From assembly GCF_001921215.1 (NCBI RefSeq), contig NZ_MSIF01000019.1, positions 62,001 to 126,000 on the forward strand: a stretch of DNA of 64,000 bases. The letters are read 5' to 3'. Within the stretch, counting starts at the first letter, position 1; each line of letters opens with the position of its first letter. Origin of the DNA: Actinophytocola xinjiangensis. Lineage in GTDB: Bacteria > Actinomycetota > Actinomycetes > Mycobacteriales > Pseudonocardiaceae. The notes under the pieces are model-generated. The model worked only from the letters and a program-made list of their open reading frames with translations, made no database searches and was not told the DNA's origin. This document shows, one piece after another, positions 1 through 8,025 of the stretch. Both the position numbers and the translations under genes were made by a program.

Positions 1-880
1 CGACGAGCAGCCCGGCGGCGCGCAGCGCCCGCAGGTGCTGGTTGACCGCCGAGGTCGTCACGCCCGTGCGGCGCGCGAGTTCGGTCGAGGACGCCGGCTC
101 GCCCAGGGCGTCGAGCAGGTCCGCCCGTACCTGGCCGAGCACCCCGGCCAGCGCGGCGGCCGAACGCGGACGGTGGGTCTCCCACAGGGTGCCGGTGCCC
201 CGCGCGGCGTAGATCAGCAGCGGCGGCCCCGCCGGGTCCACCGGCACCGCCGTGTGCAGCGCGAACAGGCTGGGCAGCAACGTCATCCCACTGCCGGCGA
301 CGTCCACCCGGCGCGGCGGCGCACCGTGGATGCGCACCCGCAGCACCGGCGATTGGAAGGACACCCGTTCGGACAGGCCGTCGAGCATCGCGCCCAGCCC
401 GGCCTGGGCCAGCACCCGGCCCCGGTGCACCACGTCGCCCTCCAACACCGACCGCATCCGCTCCCAGTGCGGCGAGAGCGCCGCCTCCCAGTAGCCGCGC
501 AGCGCCGCCACGATGCGCTCGGGTGCCCGCCGCCCGTCCGCCACGGCGGGCGGTGTGCCGTGGATGGCGGTCAGGTCCCGCCGCACGACGCGCGGCGGGG
601 TGGCCAGGATCCGGTCGAACTCGTCGTCGAGGCGGGTGAACGGGGTGTCCGGGCGGGGGCTGAGGAAGTCCGGGGTCCAGCCGCGCGGGTTGATCAGCGC
701 GCCGAGCACACCCAGGTCCAGTTCCGGGCGCAGGTCGGCCAGCCGGCGGCTCCACGGCAGGTGCAGTGGGTACCGGCCGGGGTCGCGCAGTACCCGCAGG
801 CTCAGCGTGAGCTCGTTGAGCGGCGAGATCGCGAACCGCACACCCACCAGGTCCGCCTCGCGCAACACGAACTCGATCAT
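1..880 (-). CDS. DUF5937-type ArsR/winged-helix transcriptional regulator (3' end outside window)
   Basis: About 293 codons are visible, starting at ATG 880 on the minus strand (MIEFVLREADLVGVRFAIS...). The N-terminal ~250 residues match the pattern of the actinobacterial DUF5937 family, including the typical LNELTLSLRVLRDPGRYPLH stretch. The last visible part is a winged helix-turn-helix (SSTELARRTGVTTSAVNQHL) like ArsR repressors. The protein is cut by the window edge after the recognition helix. A perfect 7-base inverted repeat overlaps its start codon and lies between it and the divergent gene at 928, so autoregulation and control of that neighbour are likely. The ligand is unknown; family-level call only. 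Confidence 0.8.
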   Translation of the reverse strand, partial: MIEFVLREADLVGVRFAISPLNELTLSLRVLRDPGRYPLHLPWSRRLADLRPELDLGVLGALINPRGWTPDFLSPRPDTPFTRLDDEFDRILATPPRVVRRDLTAIHGTPPAVADGRRAPERIVAALRGYWEAALSPHWERMRSVLEGDVVHRGRVLAQAGLGAMLDGLSERVSFQSPVLRVRIHGAPPRRVDVAGSGMTLLPSLFALHTAVPVDPAGPPLLIYAARGTGTLWETHRPRSAAALAGVLGQVRADLLDALGEPASSTELARRTGVTTSAVNQHLRALRAAGLLV

Positions 881-897
881 GTAGCACAACGCTACAT
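879..897. promoter_or_regulatory. Palindromic operator candidate ATGTAGC-N5-GCTACAT
   Basis: Perfect 7+7 inverted repeat (879-885 and 891-897) with a 5-base spacer ACAAC. It sits between divergent genes, overlaps the first two codon positions of the ArsR-type gene, and is 31 bases before the ATG at 928. Size, symmetry and position fit an autoregulatory site for a winged-helix dimer. Binding is inferred, not shown. Confidence 0.6.
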
Positions 898-927
898 CAA
901 TGACGTCCGGACGCCCTCGGCCCGACG

Positions 928-1722
928 ATGGCCGCCATGACCCCACCCGCCTCCGCCGACGAACTCGACCAGGCCATCGGCCTGGTCCGCGACGCCGCCC
1001 GCCTGGCCGCCGACGCGTTCCACGCCAGCACCCGCGAGGTCCACCACAAACCCGACGGCAGCGTGGCGACCCCCACCGACCTCGCCGTCGAGGACCACCT
1101 CCGCGAGCACCTGCGCCGCCACCACCCGCACGACGGCGTCACCGGCGAGGAACGCCCACCGCACACCGGAACCTCGGGCCGCCGCTGGATCATCGACCCG
1201 ATCAGCGGCACCCACGACTTCCTCCACCGGGTGCCGCTCTACTCGGTGGACCTGGCCCTGGAGGACGCCCACGGCCCGGCCATCGCCGTCACCGCCCTGC
1301 CGGCCAGCGACCTGGTCACCGCCGCCGGCCGGGGCCTGGGCGCCTGGCTGCTCACCGGCGACCAGCGACTCCCGGCATCACCCGCCGCCGTGAGCACCCG
1401 CACCGACCTCGCCGGCGCCGTGGTCTGCGTCCACGGCCTCGCCGCCTGGCCGACGACCCTGATCACCGCCCTGCACCGGCAGTGCCGCCCGCGCGACGGC
1501 GTGCACTCCGTCCAACGCCTGCTCACCGGCCGCGCCGACGCGATCCTCGCCACCGGCCTGGCCTACGAGGACCTCGCCTGCCTCCCGCTGCTGGTCGACC
1601 AGGCCGGCGGCCGGGTCACCGACACCACCGGGCGGCCCGTCCTGTCCGGCGACGGCACGGTCCTGGTCACCAACGGCCACCTGCACGACCAGTTCCTCGC
1701 CCTGATCGGCGACAACCGTTGA
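928..1722 (+). CDS. Inositol-monophosphatase-family protein with altered metal site
   Basis: 264 residues, the usual length for the Li+-sensitive phosphatase superfamily (inositol-1-phosphatase, histidinol-phosphatase, PAP phosphatase). Seen: the GEE motif (residues 73-75), the WIIDPISGT block (87-95), a D in YEDLAC (Asp215) and the QAGG block near 225-228. Family enzymes have DPIDGT, in which the second Asp helps bind the catalytic metals; here it is Ser93. The other expected acidic ligands (Glu in GEE, Asp90, Asp215) are present. Divergent from the ArsR-type regulator and probably under its operator. ATG 937 is an alternative start. Substrate unknown; activity may be reduced or shifted. Confidence 0.82.
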   Translation: MAAMTPPASADELDQAIGLVRDAARLAADAFHASTREVHHKPDGSVATPTDLAVEDHLREHLRRHHPHDGVTGEERPPHTGTSGRRWIIDPISGTHDFLHRVPLYSVDLALEDAHGPAIAVTALPASDLVTAAGRGLGAWLLTGDQRLPASPAAVSTRTDLAGAVVCVHGLAAWPTTLITALHRQCRPRDGVHSVQRLLTGRADAILATGLAYEDLACLPLLVDQAGGRVTDTTGRPVLSGDGTVLVTNGHLHDQFLALIGDNR

Positions 1723-1749
1723 ACCGCAACGCGATGGGCACCGGTCAGC

Positions 1750-1755
1750 CATACT
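1750..1755 (+). promoter_or_regulatory. -10 box CATACT of a leaderless promoter
   Basis: CATACT ends 6 bases before the GTG at 1762, the spacing at which transcription would begin at or beside the start codon, as is common in actinomycetes. No ribosome binding site precedes the GTG, which supports a leaderless mRNA. Confidence 0.45.
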
Positions 1756-1761
1756 GGAACC

Positions 1762-4149
1762 GTGAGCGAGCCGCCCTCGGACCGGGACGGCGTCAACAAC
1801 ACCGTCACCTTCTCGTTGCCGCCGCCGGACGCCGACAGCGCGCCGCAGCGGCTGGCCAGGGCCACCGACGAGCGACTGACACGCGAGGCCACCGACCAGG
1901 GACTGTTCCGGCCCACGCCGCTGCCGGTGCACTGGCGGGACGGACCCGCGGACCTGGCCGACCACCACGAGAACATCCAGGGCCAGGTCTCCGGTAACGA
2001 CCCGGCCCACCTCGCCGCAGCCTTCCGGCGACTGCCCCGGCCGCGTCTGGTCGTGCTCGGCCCGGCCGGCGCCGGCAAGACCACGTTCGCGACCCTGCTG
2101 ACCCTGCGGCTGATCCAGGAACGGCGAACGGGCGACCCGGTCCCCGTCGTGGTGGGGCTGGCCGGGTGGGACCCGACCCGCCAGCGCCTGCCCGAGTGGA
2201 TCACCACGCGCCTGACCGCCCAGCATCCCGCGCTGGCCGACGAACTCCCGGAGTTGGTCTCCCAACGGCGGGTGCTGCCCGTGCTCGACGGCCTGGACGA
2301 GGTGGACCGGCGGTGGCAGGCCCAGGCCCTGGAGGAGATCAACGGCACGCTGGGACCCGACGCCCAGCTGATCCTGACCTGCCGCACCGTCGACTATGCC
2401 GAGGCGGTGCGGCAGGCCGGCCCCATCGGGTCGGCCGCCGTGATCGAGGCCGATCCCCTGTCGTCCGACACGGTCGCCGCGTACCTGTGGCGGACCGTGA
2501 AACCGCAACGCCTGCCCGCCTGGACACCGGTGCTCGACCGGCTCGCCGCCGACCTGGACGGTCCGCTGGCGCGCGCCCTGTCCACTCCCTGGGCCGTGTG
2601 GCTGGCCCGAACCGTGCACGACCGGCCCGACACCGACCCGGCAGACCTGATCGCCCTCGCCGACACCGGCCCGGCCGACCGTGTCACCGAGGCTCTGGTC
2701 GCCGGGCTGATCCCCGCCGTGTACCGCGACCGTCCCGGCGACCGTCCCCGGTGGCGCCCCGACCAGGCCCGGCGCTGGCTGACGTTACTCGCCACCCGCG
2801 TCTGTGGCGCGAGCACCCCGGAGATCAACTGGCGGGAGGTCGACCGGCGCGTCGCGGTCTGGCCGGTGCTGTGGCTGATCGCCCTGCAACTGCCCGTTGC
2901 CGTGGGCCTGTCGCTGTGGACCGGCGAGCCGTCGCCGGTGGCGACGATCTCGCGGGCCATGGCGACGGCGCTGGCCTTCCTGTCCGTGTGGGGCCTGGCG
3001 AACTACCTGTTCCTGCTGCTGGTCGGGGTCGCGCACGTCTCCTGGACCGCCACCGGCGCGAGCCTGCGAGACCGTGCCCGCGCGGCCGGCCGGTGGGCGC
3101 GGACCACCGGGGGCCGGCGGACGGCCACCGCCTGGGGGGTGCTCGCCCTGACCGTGCTGGTCGTCGTCGGACTGACCGCCCCGTCGGCACTGCCCGCCGT
3201 GGCGGTGTGCCTCGTCGCGTTGCCCGCCACAGCCGTGCTCCACGCGCGGGCCGACTCGGGCGTGACCAGCCCCCGCGTGCTGATGCGCCACGAGCGTCAG
3301 GTGTTCCTGGTCCGCGCGCTCGTGGTGGATTCGGCCGTCCTCGCGGTCCTGTTCCTCCCGGTCGCGGCGCGCGTCCTGGACCACCTGCCCCGGGCCACCG
3401 TGGCCGTCGTCGTCGCCACCACCGTCGTCGAGGGCGTGTTCCTGTCCTCCCCGTGGGGCCGCTGGACACTGCTGCGGACCATCCTCGCGATGACCGGCCG
3501 GTTGCCCTGGCGAACCCTGCGGTTCCTCGACGGAGCCCGCGACCGGGGACTGCTGCGTCAGGACGGCGGGGTGTACCAGTTCCGCCACACCACCCTGCTG
3601 CGCCACCTCGCCCCGCCCCACCCCACCGGTTCGCGGTACCTGCTGGAGACGGCGAGGGTCGACCGGGACAGGGTGGTCGCCGACCTCGCACACGTCGTGC
3701 TCGGCGCGACGATGCTGCTGGGCGGGGCGATACTCCTGCTGCCCGCCCTGCTCACCGGCTGGGTGCCGCTGTACATCGTGGGCGGGGCACTGGCGGGCCT
3801 CTCCCTGCTCGTCCACCTCCCCGTCGTGGTGGTTCTCCGGATCAGACGCGGACCATCGAACCCGGCGACGGACCGGCGCCTGCGGATCGGCCCCGCCGGG
3901 ATCGAACGCTTCGACGAACCACCGTTGTCGCTGTCCTGGGACGACATCGAGCGCGTCACGGTGCACCGGACCCCGGACCTCGACCACACCTACGCGCTGT
4001 ACGTGACCCGCGCCCGGGACGGGGAACGGATCTTCCTGTACGACCTGGGACCGAGCCCCGTCCCCCCGAGAAAGGTCGACGGCGCCCTCGTCCGGTTCGC
4101 CGGCCCCACCTGGGTCCCGTGGAAGTCCGAGCGCTGGACTCACCCCTGA
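1762..4149 (+). CDS. NACHT-domain STAND NTPase with C-terminal membrane segments
   Basis: 795 residues from GTG 1762. The Walker A GPAGAGKTT is at 100-108, and the NACHT-type Walker B VLPVLDGLDEV is near 171-181. A helical region follows, including 'YQFRHTTLLRHL', the short motif often seen after NACHT modules. The mid and C-terminal half holds hydrophobic stretches (about residues 370-430, 455-500, 515-560, 640-695) that look like transmembrane helices. The last ~90 residues (from RLRIGPAGIERF) resemble a small beta-rich PH-like domain. NACHT proteins are signal-transducing NTPases, some with antiphage roles in bacteria. No separate effector domain (nuclease, TIR, protease) is visible, so the membrane region may itself be the output. 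Its 3' end overlaps the convergent histidine kinase gene by 10 bases. Confidence 0.8.
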   Translation: MSEPPSDRDGVNNTVTFSLPPPDADSAPQRLARATDERLTREATDQGLFRPTPLPVHWRDGPADLADHHENIQGQVSGNDPAHLAAAFRRLPRPRLVVLGPAGAGKTTFATLLTLRLIQERRTGDPVPVVVGLAGWDPTRQRLPEWITTRLTAQHPALADELPELVSQRRVLPVLDGLDEVDRRWQAQALEEINGTLGPDAQLILTCRTVDYAEAVRQAGPIGSAAVIEADPLSSDTVAAYLWRTVKPQRLPAWTPVLDRLAADLDGPLARALSTPWAVWLARTVHDRPDTDPADLIALADTGPADRVTEALVAGLIPAVYRDRPGDRPRWRPDQARRWLTLLATRVCGASTPEINWREVDRRVAVWPVLWLIALQLPVAVGLSLWTGEPSPVATISRAMATALAFLSVWGLANYLFLLLVGVAHVSWTATGASLRDRARAAGRWARTTGGRRTATAWGVLALTVLVVVGLTAPSALPAVAVCLVALPATAVLHARADSGVTSPRVLMRHERQVFLVRALVVDSAVLAVLFLPVAARVLDHLPRATVAVVVATTVVEGVFLSSPWGRWTLLRTILAMTGRLPWRTLRFLDGARDRGLLRQDGGVYQFRHTTLLRHLAPPHPTGSRYLLETARVDRDRVVADLAHVVLGATMLLGGAILLLPALLTGWVPLYIVGGALAGLSLLVHLPVVVVLRIRRGPSNPATDRRLRIGPAGIERFDEPPLSLSWDDIERVTVHRTPDLDHTYALYVTRARDGERIFLYDLGPSPVPPRKVDGALVRFAGPTWVPWKSERWTHP

Positions 4150-5531
4150 GCGTCGAGCACCACCCGGAACGTCGCGCCCTCGCCCGGCGCCGTCACCAGC
4201 TCGACCGTGCCGCCGTGCGCGGTCACCAGCGACCACACGATCGCCAGACCCAGACCGGCGCCGCCACCGTGGTCGCGGGCACGGCTGGTGTCGGCGCGGT
4301 AGAACCGGTCGAACACCTGACGCGCCTGGTCGGGCGGCAGACCGGGACCCGAGTCGGCGATCTCCAGGATCGCGGCGCCGCCGGCCTTCCCGACCCCGAT
4401 CCGCAACGGCGAACCGGCCGGGGTGTGCGCGACCGCGTTGCCGACCAGGTTCGACACCACCTGACGCAGCCGCGCCTCGTCACCCTCGACCGGGGCGGGC
4501 CCGGGCTCCCCGCCGCCCGGGCCGGTCAGGGTCACCTCGCGGGACGGGTCCAGGGCGCGGGCGTCGTGCAGGGCGTCGGCGGCCAACGTGCGCAGGTCCA
4601 TCGGGGCGCGGCGCAGGACCAGGCCGTGGTCGTCGACCTGGGCCAGCAGCAACAGGTCGTCGACCAGGTCATTGAGCCGGCGGGACTCCCGCTCGATGCG
4701 GTCCATGGTCGCCTCGATCTCCGCGCCGCCCATCCGGTACAGCTGGGTGAACCCGCTGATCCCGGCCAGCGGCGTGCGCAGCTCGTGGCTGGCGTCGGCG
4801 ACGAACCGGCGCAGCCGCTCCTCCGAACGGGCCCGCGCCGCGACGGCCGACTCGATCTGCGCGAGCATCCCGTTGAGCGCCGCGGTCAACCGGCCGACCT
4901 CCGTGGCCGGTGACCCCGCCGCCGGCACCCGTCGCGACAGGTCACCGCCGGCGATCGCCGCGGCGGTCTCCTCGATGCGCCGCAACGGGGTCAGGCCCGC
5001 CCGCACCCACACCCAGCCGACCCCGGCCAGGACCACCAGCAGCCCGCCGCCGACCAGCACACCCAGCAGCAGCACCCGGTTCACCGTGTCGTCCACCTGG
5101 GACAACGCGCCGGCCACCACCACACTGCCCTCACCCGAGCGGCGCGGCAGCGCCAACACCCGCCACCCCGGCACCTCGAACGACCGGCCGTCCAGCGCGG
5201 CGACCCCCGCACTGTCCAAATCGGGCAGTGCGGGGGCCCGCTCGCCGTGCAGGGACAGGGAAACCCGCCCCGACGGGGTGAGATAGGCGAGATAGATGTC
5301 GCCGGCCGGCGCCACCCCCCGGCTGGGCGGGGCGGTGGCGCCCACCCGCTCGACCAACGACTCCGGCACCGCCGCGAGCACGTTCGCGGCCAACGCCACC
5401 TGCGTGTCCACCCGCTCCACCAGCGGCCCGCGCAACGCGACCAGCATCACCGCGTCGCTCACCGCCAGACCCGCCACGAGCAGCGTCATCGCGATCGCCA
5501 GCACACGGGAACGCAGCGACAGCCGCCTCAC
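4140..5531 (-). CDS. Sensor histidine kinase
   Basis: 463 residues from GTG 5531, overlapping the response regulator stop (GTGA). Order: N-terminal transmembrane helix (~8-30), extracytoplasmic sensor (~35-145), second helix (~150-172), HAMP linker, dimerisation/phosphoacceptor helix with DASHELRTPLAGISGF, then the ATPase domain with the N box (VVSNLVGNAVAHTP), G1 (DSGPGLP), F box (FDRFYRADTS) and G2 (GGAGLGLAIV). All catalytic boxes are intact, unlike the second kinase at 8026-9090. Last gene of an ABC-ATPase/permease/regulator/kinase operon, so it probably senses an envelope stress or compound handled by that exporter. Confidence 0.93.
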   Translation of the reverse strand: MRRLSLRSRVLAIAMTLLVAGLAVSDAVMLVALRGPLVERVDTQVALAANVLAAVPESLVERVGATAPPSRGVAPAGDIYLAYLTPSGRVSLSLHGERAPALPDLDSAGVAALDGRSFEVPGWRVLALPRRSGEGSVVVAGALSQVDDTVNRVLLLGVLVGGGLLVVLAGVGWVWVRAGLTPLRRIEETAAAIAGGDLSRRVPAAGSPATEVGRLTAALNGMLAQIESAVAARARSEERLRRFVADASHELRTPLAGISGFTQLYRMGGAEIEATMDRIERESRRLNDLVDDLLLLAQVDDHGLVLRRAPMDLRTLAADALHDARALDPSREVTLTGPGGGEPGPAPVEGDEARLRQVVSNLVGNAVAHTPAGSPLRIGVGKAGGAAILEIADSGPGLPPDQARQVFDRFYRADTSRARDHGGGAGLGLAIVWSLVTAHGGTVELVTAPGEGATFRVVLDAQG

Positions 5532-6208
5532 CGCGGCCCCCGCAGCACGTACCCGACACCCCGCACGGTGTGGATCAGCCGAGGCTCCCGGTTGTCCACC
5601 TTGCGCCGCAGGTAGCTGATGTAGGACTCGACGATGCTCGCGTCACCGCCGAAGTCGTAACGCCACACGTGGTGCAGGATCCGGGCGCGCTCCAGCACCC
5701 GGTCGGGGTTCTCCATGAGGAACCGCAACAGCGTGAACTCGGTGGGGGACAACGACACCGGCTCCCCGCCCCGGGTCACCAGCCGCGCCACCGGATCCAG
5801 CTCAAGGTCACCGACGACCAGCACCTCCCGCGCCGAACGCGTGGTGCGGCGCAGGATCGCCCGGATCCGGGCGATCAGCTCCTCCAACCGGAACGGCTTG
5901 GTCACGTAGTCGTCGCCGCCCCCGGTGAGCCCCGCGACCTTGTCCTCGCCGGTGTCCCGCGCCGTCAGGAACAGCACCGGCACGTCCCGGCCCGGCGAGT
6001 CCCCGGCGCGCAGCCGCGCCAGCACGTCGAACCCGTCGATGTCGGGCAGCATCACGTCCAGGACGATCAGGTCCGGCCGGCGGGTCGCGGCCAGCAGCAC
6101 CGCCTCGGTGCCGCTCGCGGTGGTGGACACCGCGAACCCGGCGAACCGCAGGCTCGCCGCCAGCAGCTCCCGCAACGTCGGGTCGTCCTCCACCACGAGC
6201 AGGTTCAT
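5528..6208 (-). CDS. OmpR-family response regulator
   Basis: 226 residues. The receiver domain starts MNLLVVEDDPTLRELL, has the phospho-acceptor Asp in LIVLDVMLPDIDGF and Lys in YVTKPF. The C-terminal winged helix ends VDNREPRLIHTVRGVGYVLR, the typical OmpR/PhoB wing. Translationally coupled to the kinase downstream. It starts 42 bases after the permease gene, so it is very likely in the same transcript as the ABC exporter. It is the obvious candidate to bind the CTCCCAG direct repeats at 8000-8017 upstream of the operon. Confidence 0.93.
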   Translation of the reverse strand: MNLLVVEDDPTLRELLAASLRFAGFAVSTTASGTEAVLLAATRRPDLIVLDVMLPDIDGFDVLARLRAGDSPGRDVPVLFLTARDTGEDKVAGLTGGGDDYVTKPFRLEELIARIRAILRRTTRSAREVLVVGDLELDPVARLVTRGGEPVSLSPTEFTLLRFLMENPDRVLERARILHHVWRYDFGGDASIVESYISYLRRKVDNREPRLIHTVRGVGYVLRGPR

Positions 6209-6250
6209 GTCCGCCGACTCTGCCAGGACCCCACGACGCCCGCAGCCACG

Positions 6251-7006
6251 TCAGGTGTCCCGCACGCGCAGCAGCGTGTACCCGGCGACCCCGACGACCG
6301 CGCCGAACGCACACAGGATCGCGAACCCCGCCCACGGCGTCAGCACACCGGCCGGTGTCAGCACGTGGGTGATGCGCTCGCCCGCCGCCGTCGGCCAGTA
6401 CCGCTCCATCCACTCCGCCCACGACTCGGGCAGCGCCCGGGACACCGCCCGCACCAGCAACGTGATCCCGACCAGCGTGCCGATCGCCCCGGCCGTCGAG
6501 CGCAGCGCGGTCGCCAACCCCAACCCGATCAGCCCCAGCACCGCCAGGTACAGCCCGCAGCCGAGCACCGCCCGCACCACCCCGGGCTCGCCGATCGACG
6601 CGTGCGGCACGCCCGCCGCCGCGATCAACGCCTGCCCGCCGAAGAACGACACGAAGCCGATGACCTGCCCGATCACCAGAGCGACCACCGCGAACACGCC
6701 CGCCTTCGCCGCGAGCAGCCGCCCCCGCCGGGGCACCGCGACCACCGACGGCTGGATCTGCCCGGTCGCGTACTCGCCGCTCATCGCCAGCACCCCCAGC
6801 ACACCGATCGCCAGCTGCCCGACGAACAGGCTGGTGAGGCTGACCGCCGTCGGATCCCAGTCCTCGGTGTCCGGCGTGTACTGGCGGGCCTGCCCGCTGG
6901 CGGCCAGCAACCCGACCCCGACCGCGGCCAGCACGGTCACCGTGGCCGTGATCCAGGTGGACCGCAGCCCACGGAACTTGGTCCATTCGGAACGGAGCAG
7001 GTTCAC
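6251..7006 (-). CDS. ABC-2 type exporter permease
   Basis: 251 residues from GTG 7006, overlapping the ATPase stop by GTGA. Opens with MNLLRSEWTKFRGLRSTW, the 'EWTK' start typical of actinobacterial ABC-2 permeases, followed by about six hydrophobic segments. The sequence VPRRGRLLAAKAGVFAV matches the conserved cytoplasmic 'PRR-R-AAK' loop of these permeases. Partner of the ATPase encoded immediately upstream; substrate unknown (drug, lantibiotic or lipid-like molecules are usual for this class). Confidence 0.9.
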   Translation of the reverse strand: MNLLRSEWTKFRGLRSTWITATVTVLAAVGVGLLAASGQARQYTPDTEDWDPTAVSLTSLFVGQLAIGVLGVLAMSGEYATGQIQPSVVAVPRRGRLLAAKAGVFAVVALVIGQVIGFVSFFGGQALIAAAGVPHASIGEPGVVRAVLGCGLYLAVLGLIGLGLATALRSTAGAIGTLVGITLLVRAVSRALPESWAEWMERYWPTAAGERITHVLTPAGVLTPWAGFAILCAFGAVVGVAGYTLLRVRDT

Positions 7007-7926
7007 GCGCCCACCCCGTACTCCACCCCGTACTCAACGGCATCGCCCGTGAGGGCCATGAACACGTCCTCCAGCGAACGCCGCCGCGCGGACAGCTCCT
7101 CCAGCGCGATGCCCTCGCCGGCGGCGAGCTTGCCGACGTCGCCGGCGGTCAGCCCCCGCACGAGCAGCCCGTCGTCGTGGGCAGAAAGCTCGGCGCCGGT
7201 GCGGCGCAACACCCGCGCGAGGCGGTCCTGCTCGCCGGCCCGCACCAGGACCGCCTCGTCGCCGTGCTCACGCAGGAACTCGTCGATACCGGTGTCGGCG
7301 ATGAGCCGCCCCCGGCCGATCACCAGCAGATGGTGGGCGGTCAACGCCATCTCGCTCATCAGATGGCTGGACACCAGCACCGTGCGGCCCTCGGCCGCGA
7401 GACCCCGCATGAAGGTGCGCACCCAGCGGATGCCCTCCGGATCCAGCCCGTTCACCGGCTCGTCGAACATCAGCACCGGCGGGTCACCCAGCAACGCGCC
7501 CGCGATCCCGAGCCGCTGCGCCATCCCGAGGGAGAACGTGCCGACCCGCCGGCCGGCCACGTTTGCCAGCCCGACCAGACCGAGCACCTCCTCGACCCGG
7601 CCGCGTCCCAGACCCGCGGTCTGCGCGAGCGCGAGCAGATGGCTCACGGCCGTGCGCCCGGGGTGGACGGCGTGCGCGTCGAGCAGCGCGCCGACCGTGT
7701 GCAGCGGGCGCGGCAGGTCCGGATACCGCCGCCCGCACACCGTGACCGTCCCGGCGGTGGGGGCGTCGAGCCCCAACACCAGGCGCATGGTGGTGGACTT
7801 GCCGGCCCCGTTCGGCCCGAGGAAACCCGTGACCCGGCCGGGCTCGACGGTGAACGTCAGCCCGTCGACGGCGAGCCGGTCGCCGTAGCGTTTGGTGAGG
7901 CCGGTGGCCTCGATCGTGTCGCTCAT
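7003..7926 (-). CDS. ABC transporter ATP-binding protein
   Basis: 307 residues from ATG 7926; an in-frame GTG at 7944 would add six residues but has no better context. Walker A GPNGAGKST, signature SLGMAQR, Walker B VLMFDEPVNGLD and the switch His in SSHLM are all present. The C-terminal ~90 residues (ELSARRRSLEDVFMALTGDA) are the usual tail of bacitracin/daunorubicin-exporter-like ATPases. First gene of the ATPase-permease-regulator-kinase operon and paralogous to the ATPase at 9867. Confidence 0.93.
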   Translation of the reverse strand: MSDTIEATGLTKRYGDRLAVDGLTFTVEPGRVTGFLGPNGAGKSTTMRLVLGLDAPTAGTVTVCGRRYPDLPRPLHTVGALLDAHAVHPGRTAVSHLLALAQTAGLGRGRVEEVLGLVGLANVAGRRVGTFSLGMAQRLGIAGALLGDPPVLMFDEPVNGLDPEGIRWVRTFMRGLAAEGRTVLVSSHLMSEMALTAHHLLVIGRGRLIADTGIDEFLREHGDEAVLVRAGEQDRLARVLRRTGAELSAHDDGLLVRGLTAGDVGKLAAGEGIALEELSARRRSLEDVFMALTGDAVEYGVEYGVGA

Positions 7927-7999
7927 GCCGCCCAGGCTGGCCACCGCGGATGACGGTTCCCTGGACGTGACGGCCCGTACCCGCGCGAACGGTGCCGAT

Positions 8000-8017
8000 C
8001 TCCCAGGAAACTCCCAG
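8000..8017. repeat. Tandem CTCCCAG direct repeat, response-regulator box candidate
   Basis: CTCCCAG occurs at 8000-8006 and again at 8011-8017, a repeat period of 11 bases, i.e. one helical turn. OmpR-family regulators bind such tandem half-sites. The repeat lies about 75 bases upstream of the ABC ATPase start at 7926 and just beyond the 3' end of the second kinase. It is therefore placed to control the exporter operon that also encodes a response regulator. Confidence 0.5.
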
Positions 8018-8025
8018 CAACCGTG

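Noticed and set aside
2166-4913. A 915-codon plus-strand frame overlapping the NACHT gene and the histidine kinase
   Set aside because: Arg/Pro/Gly-rich frame-shifted shadow; the NACHT frame carries Walker motifs.
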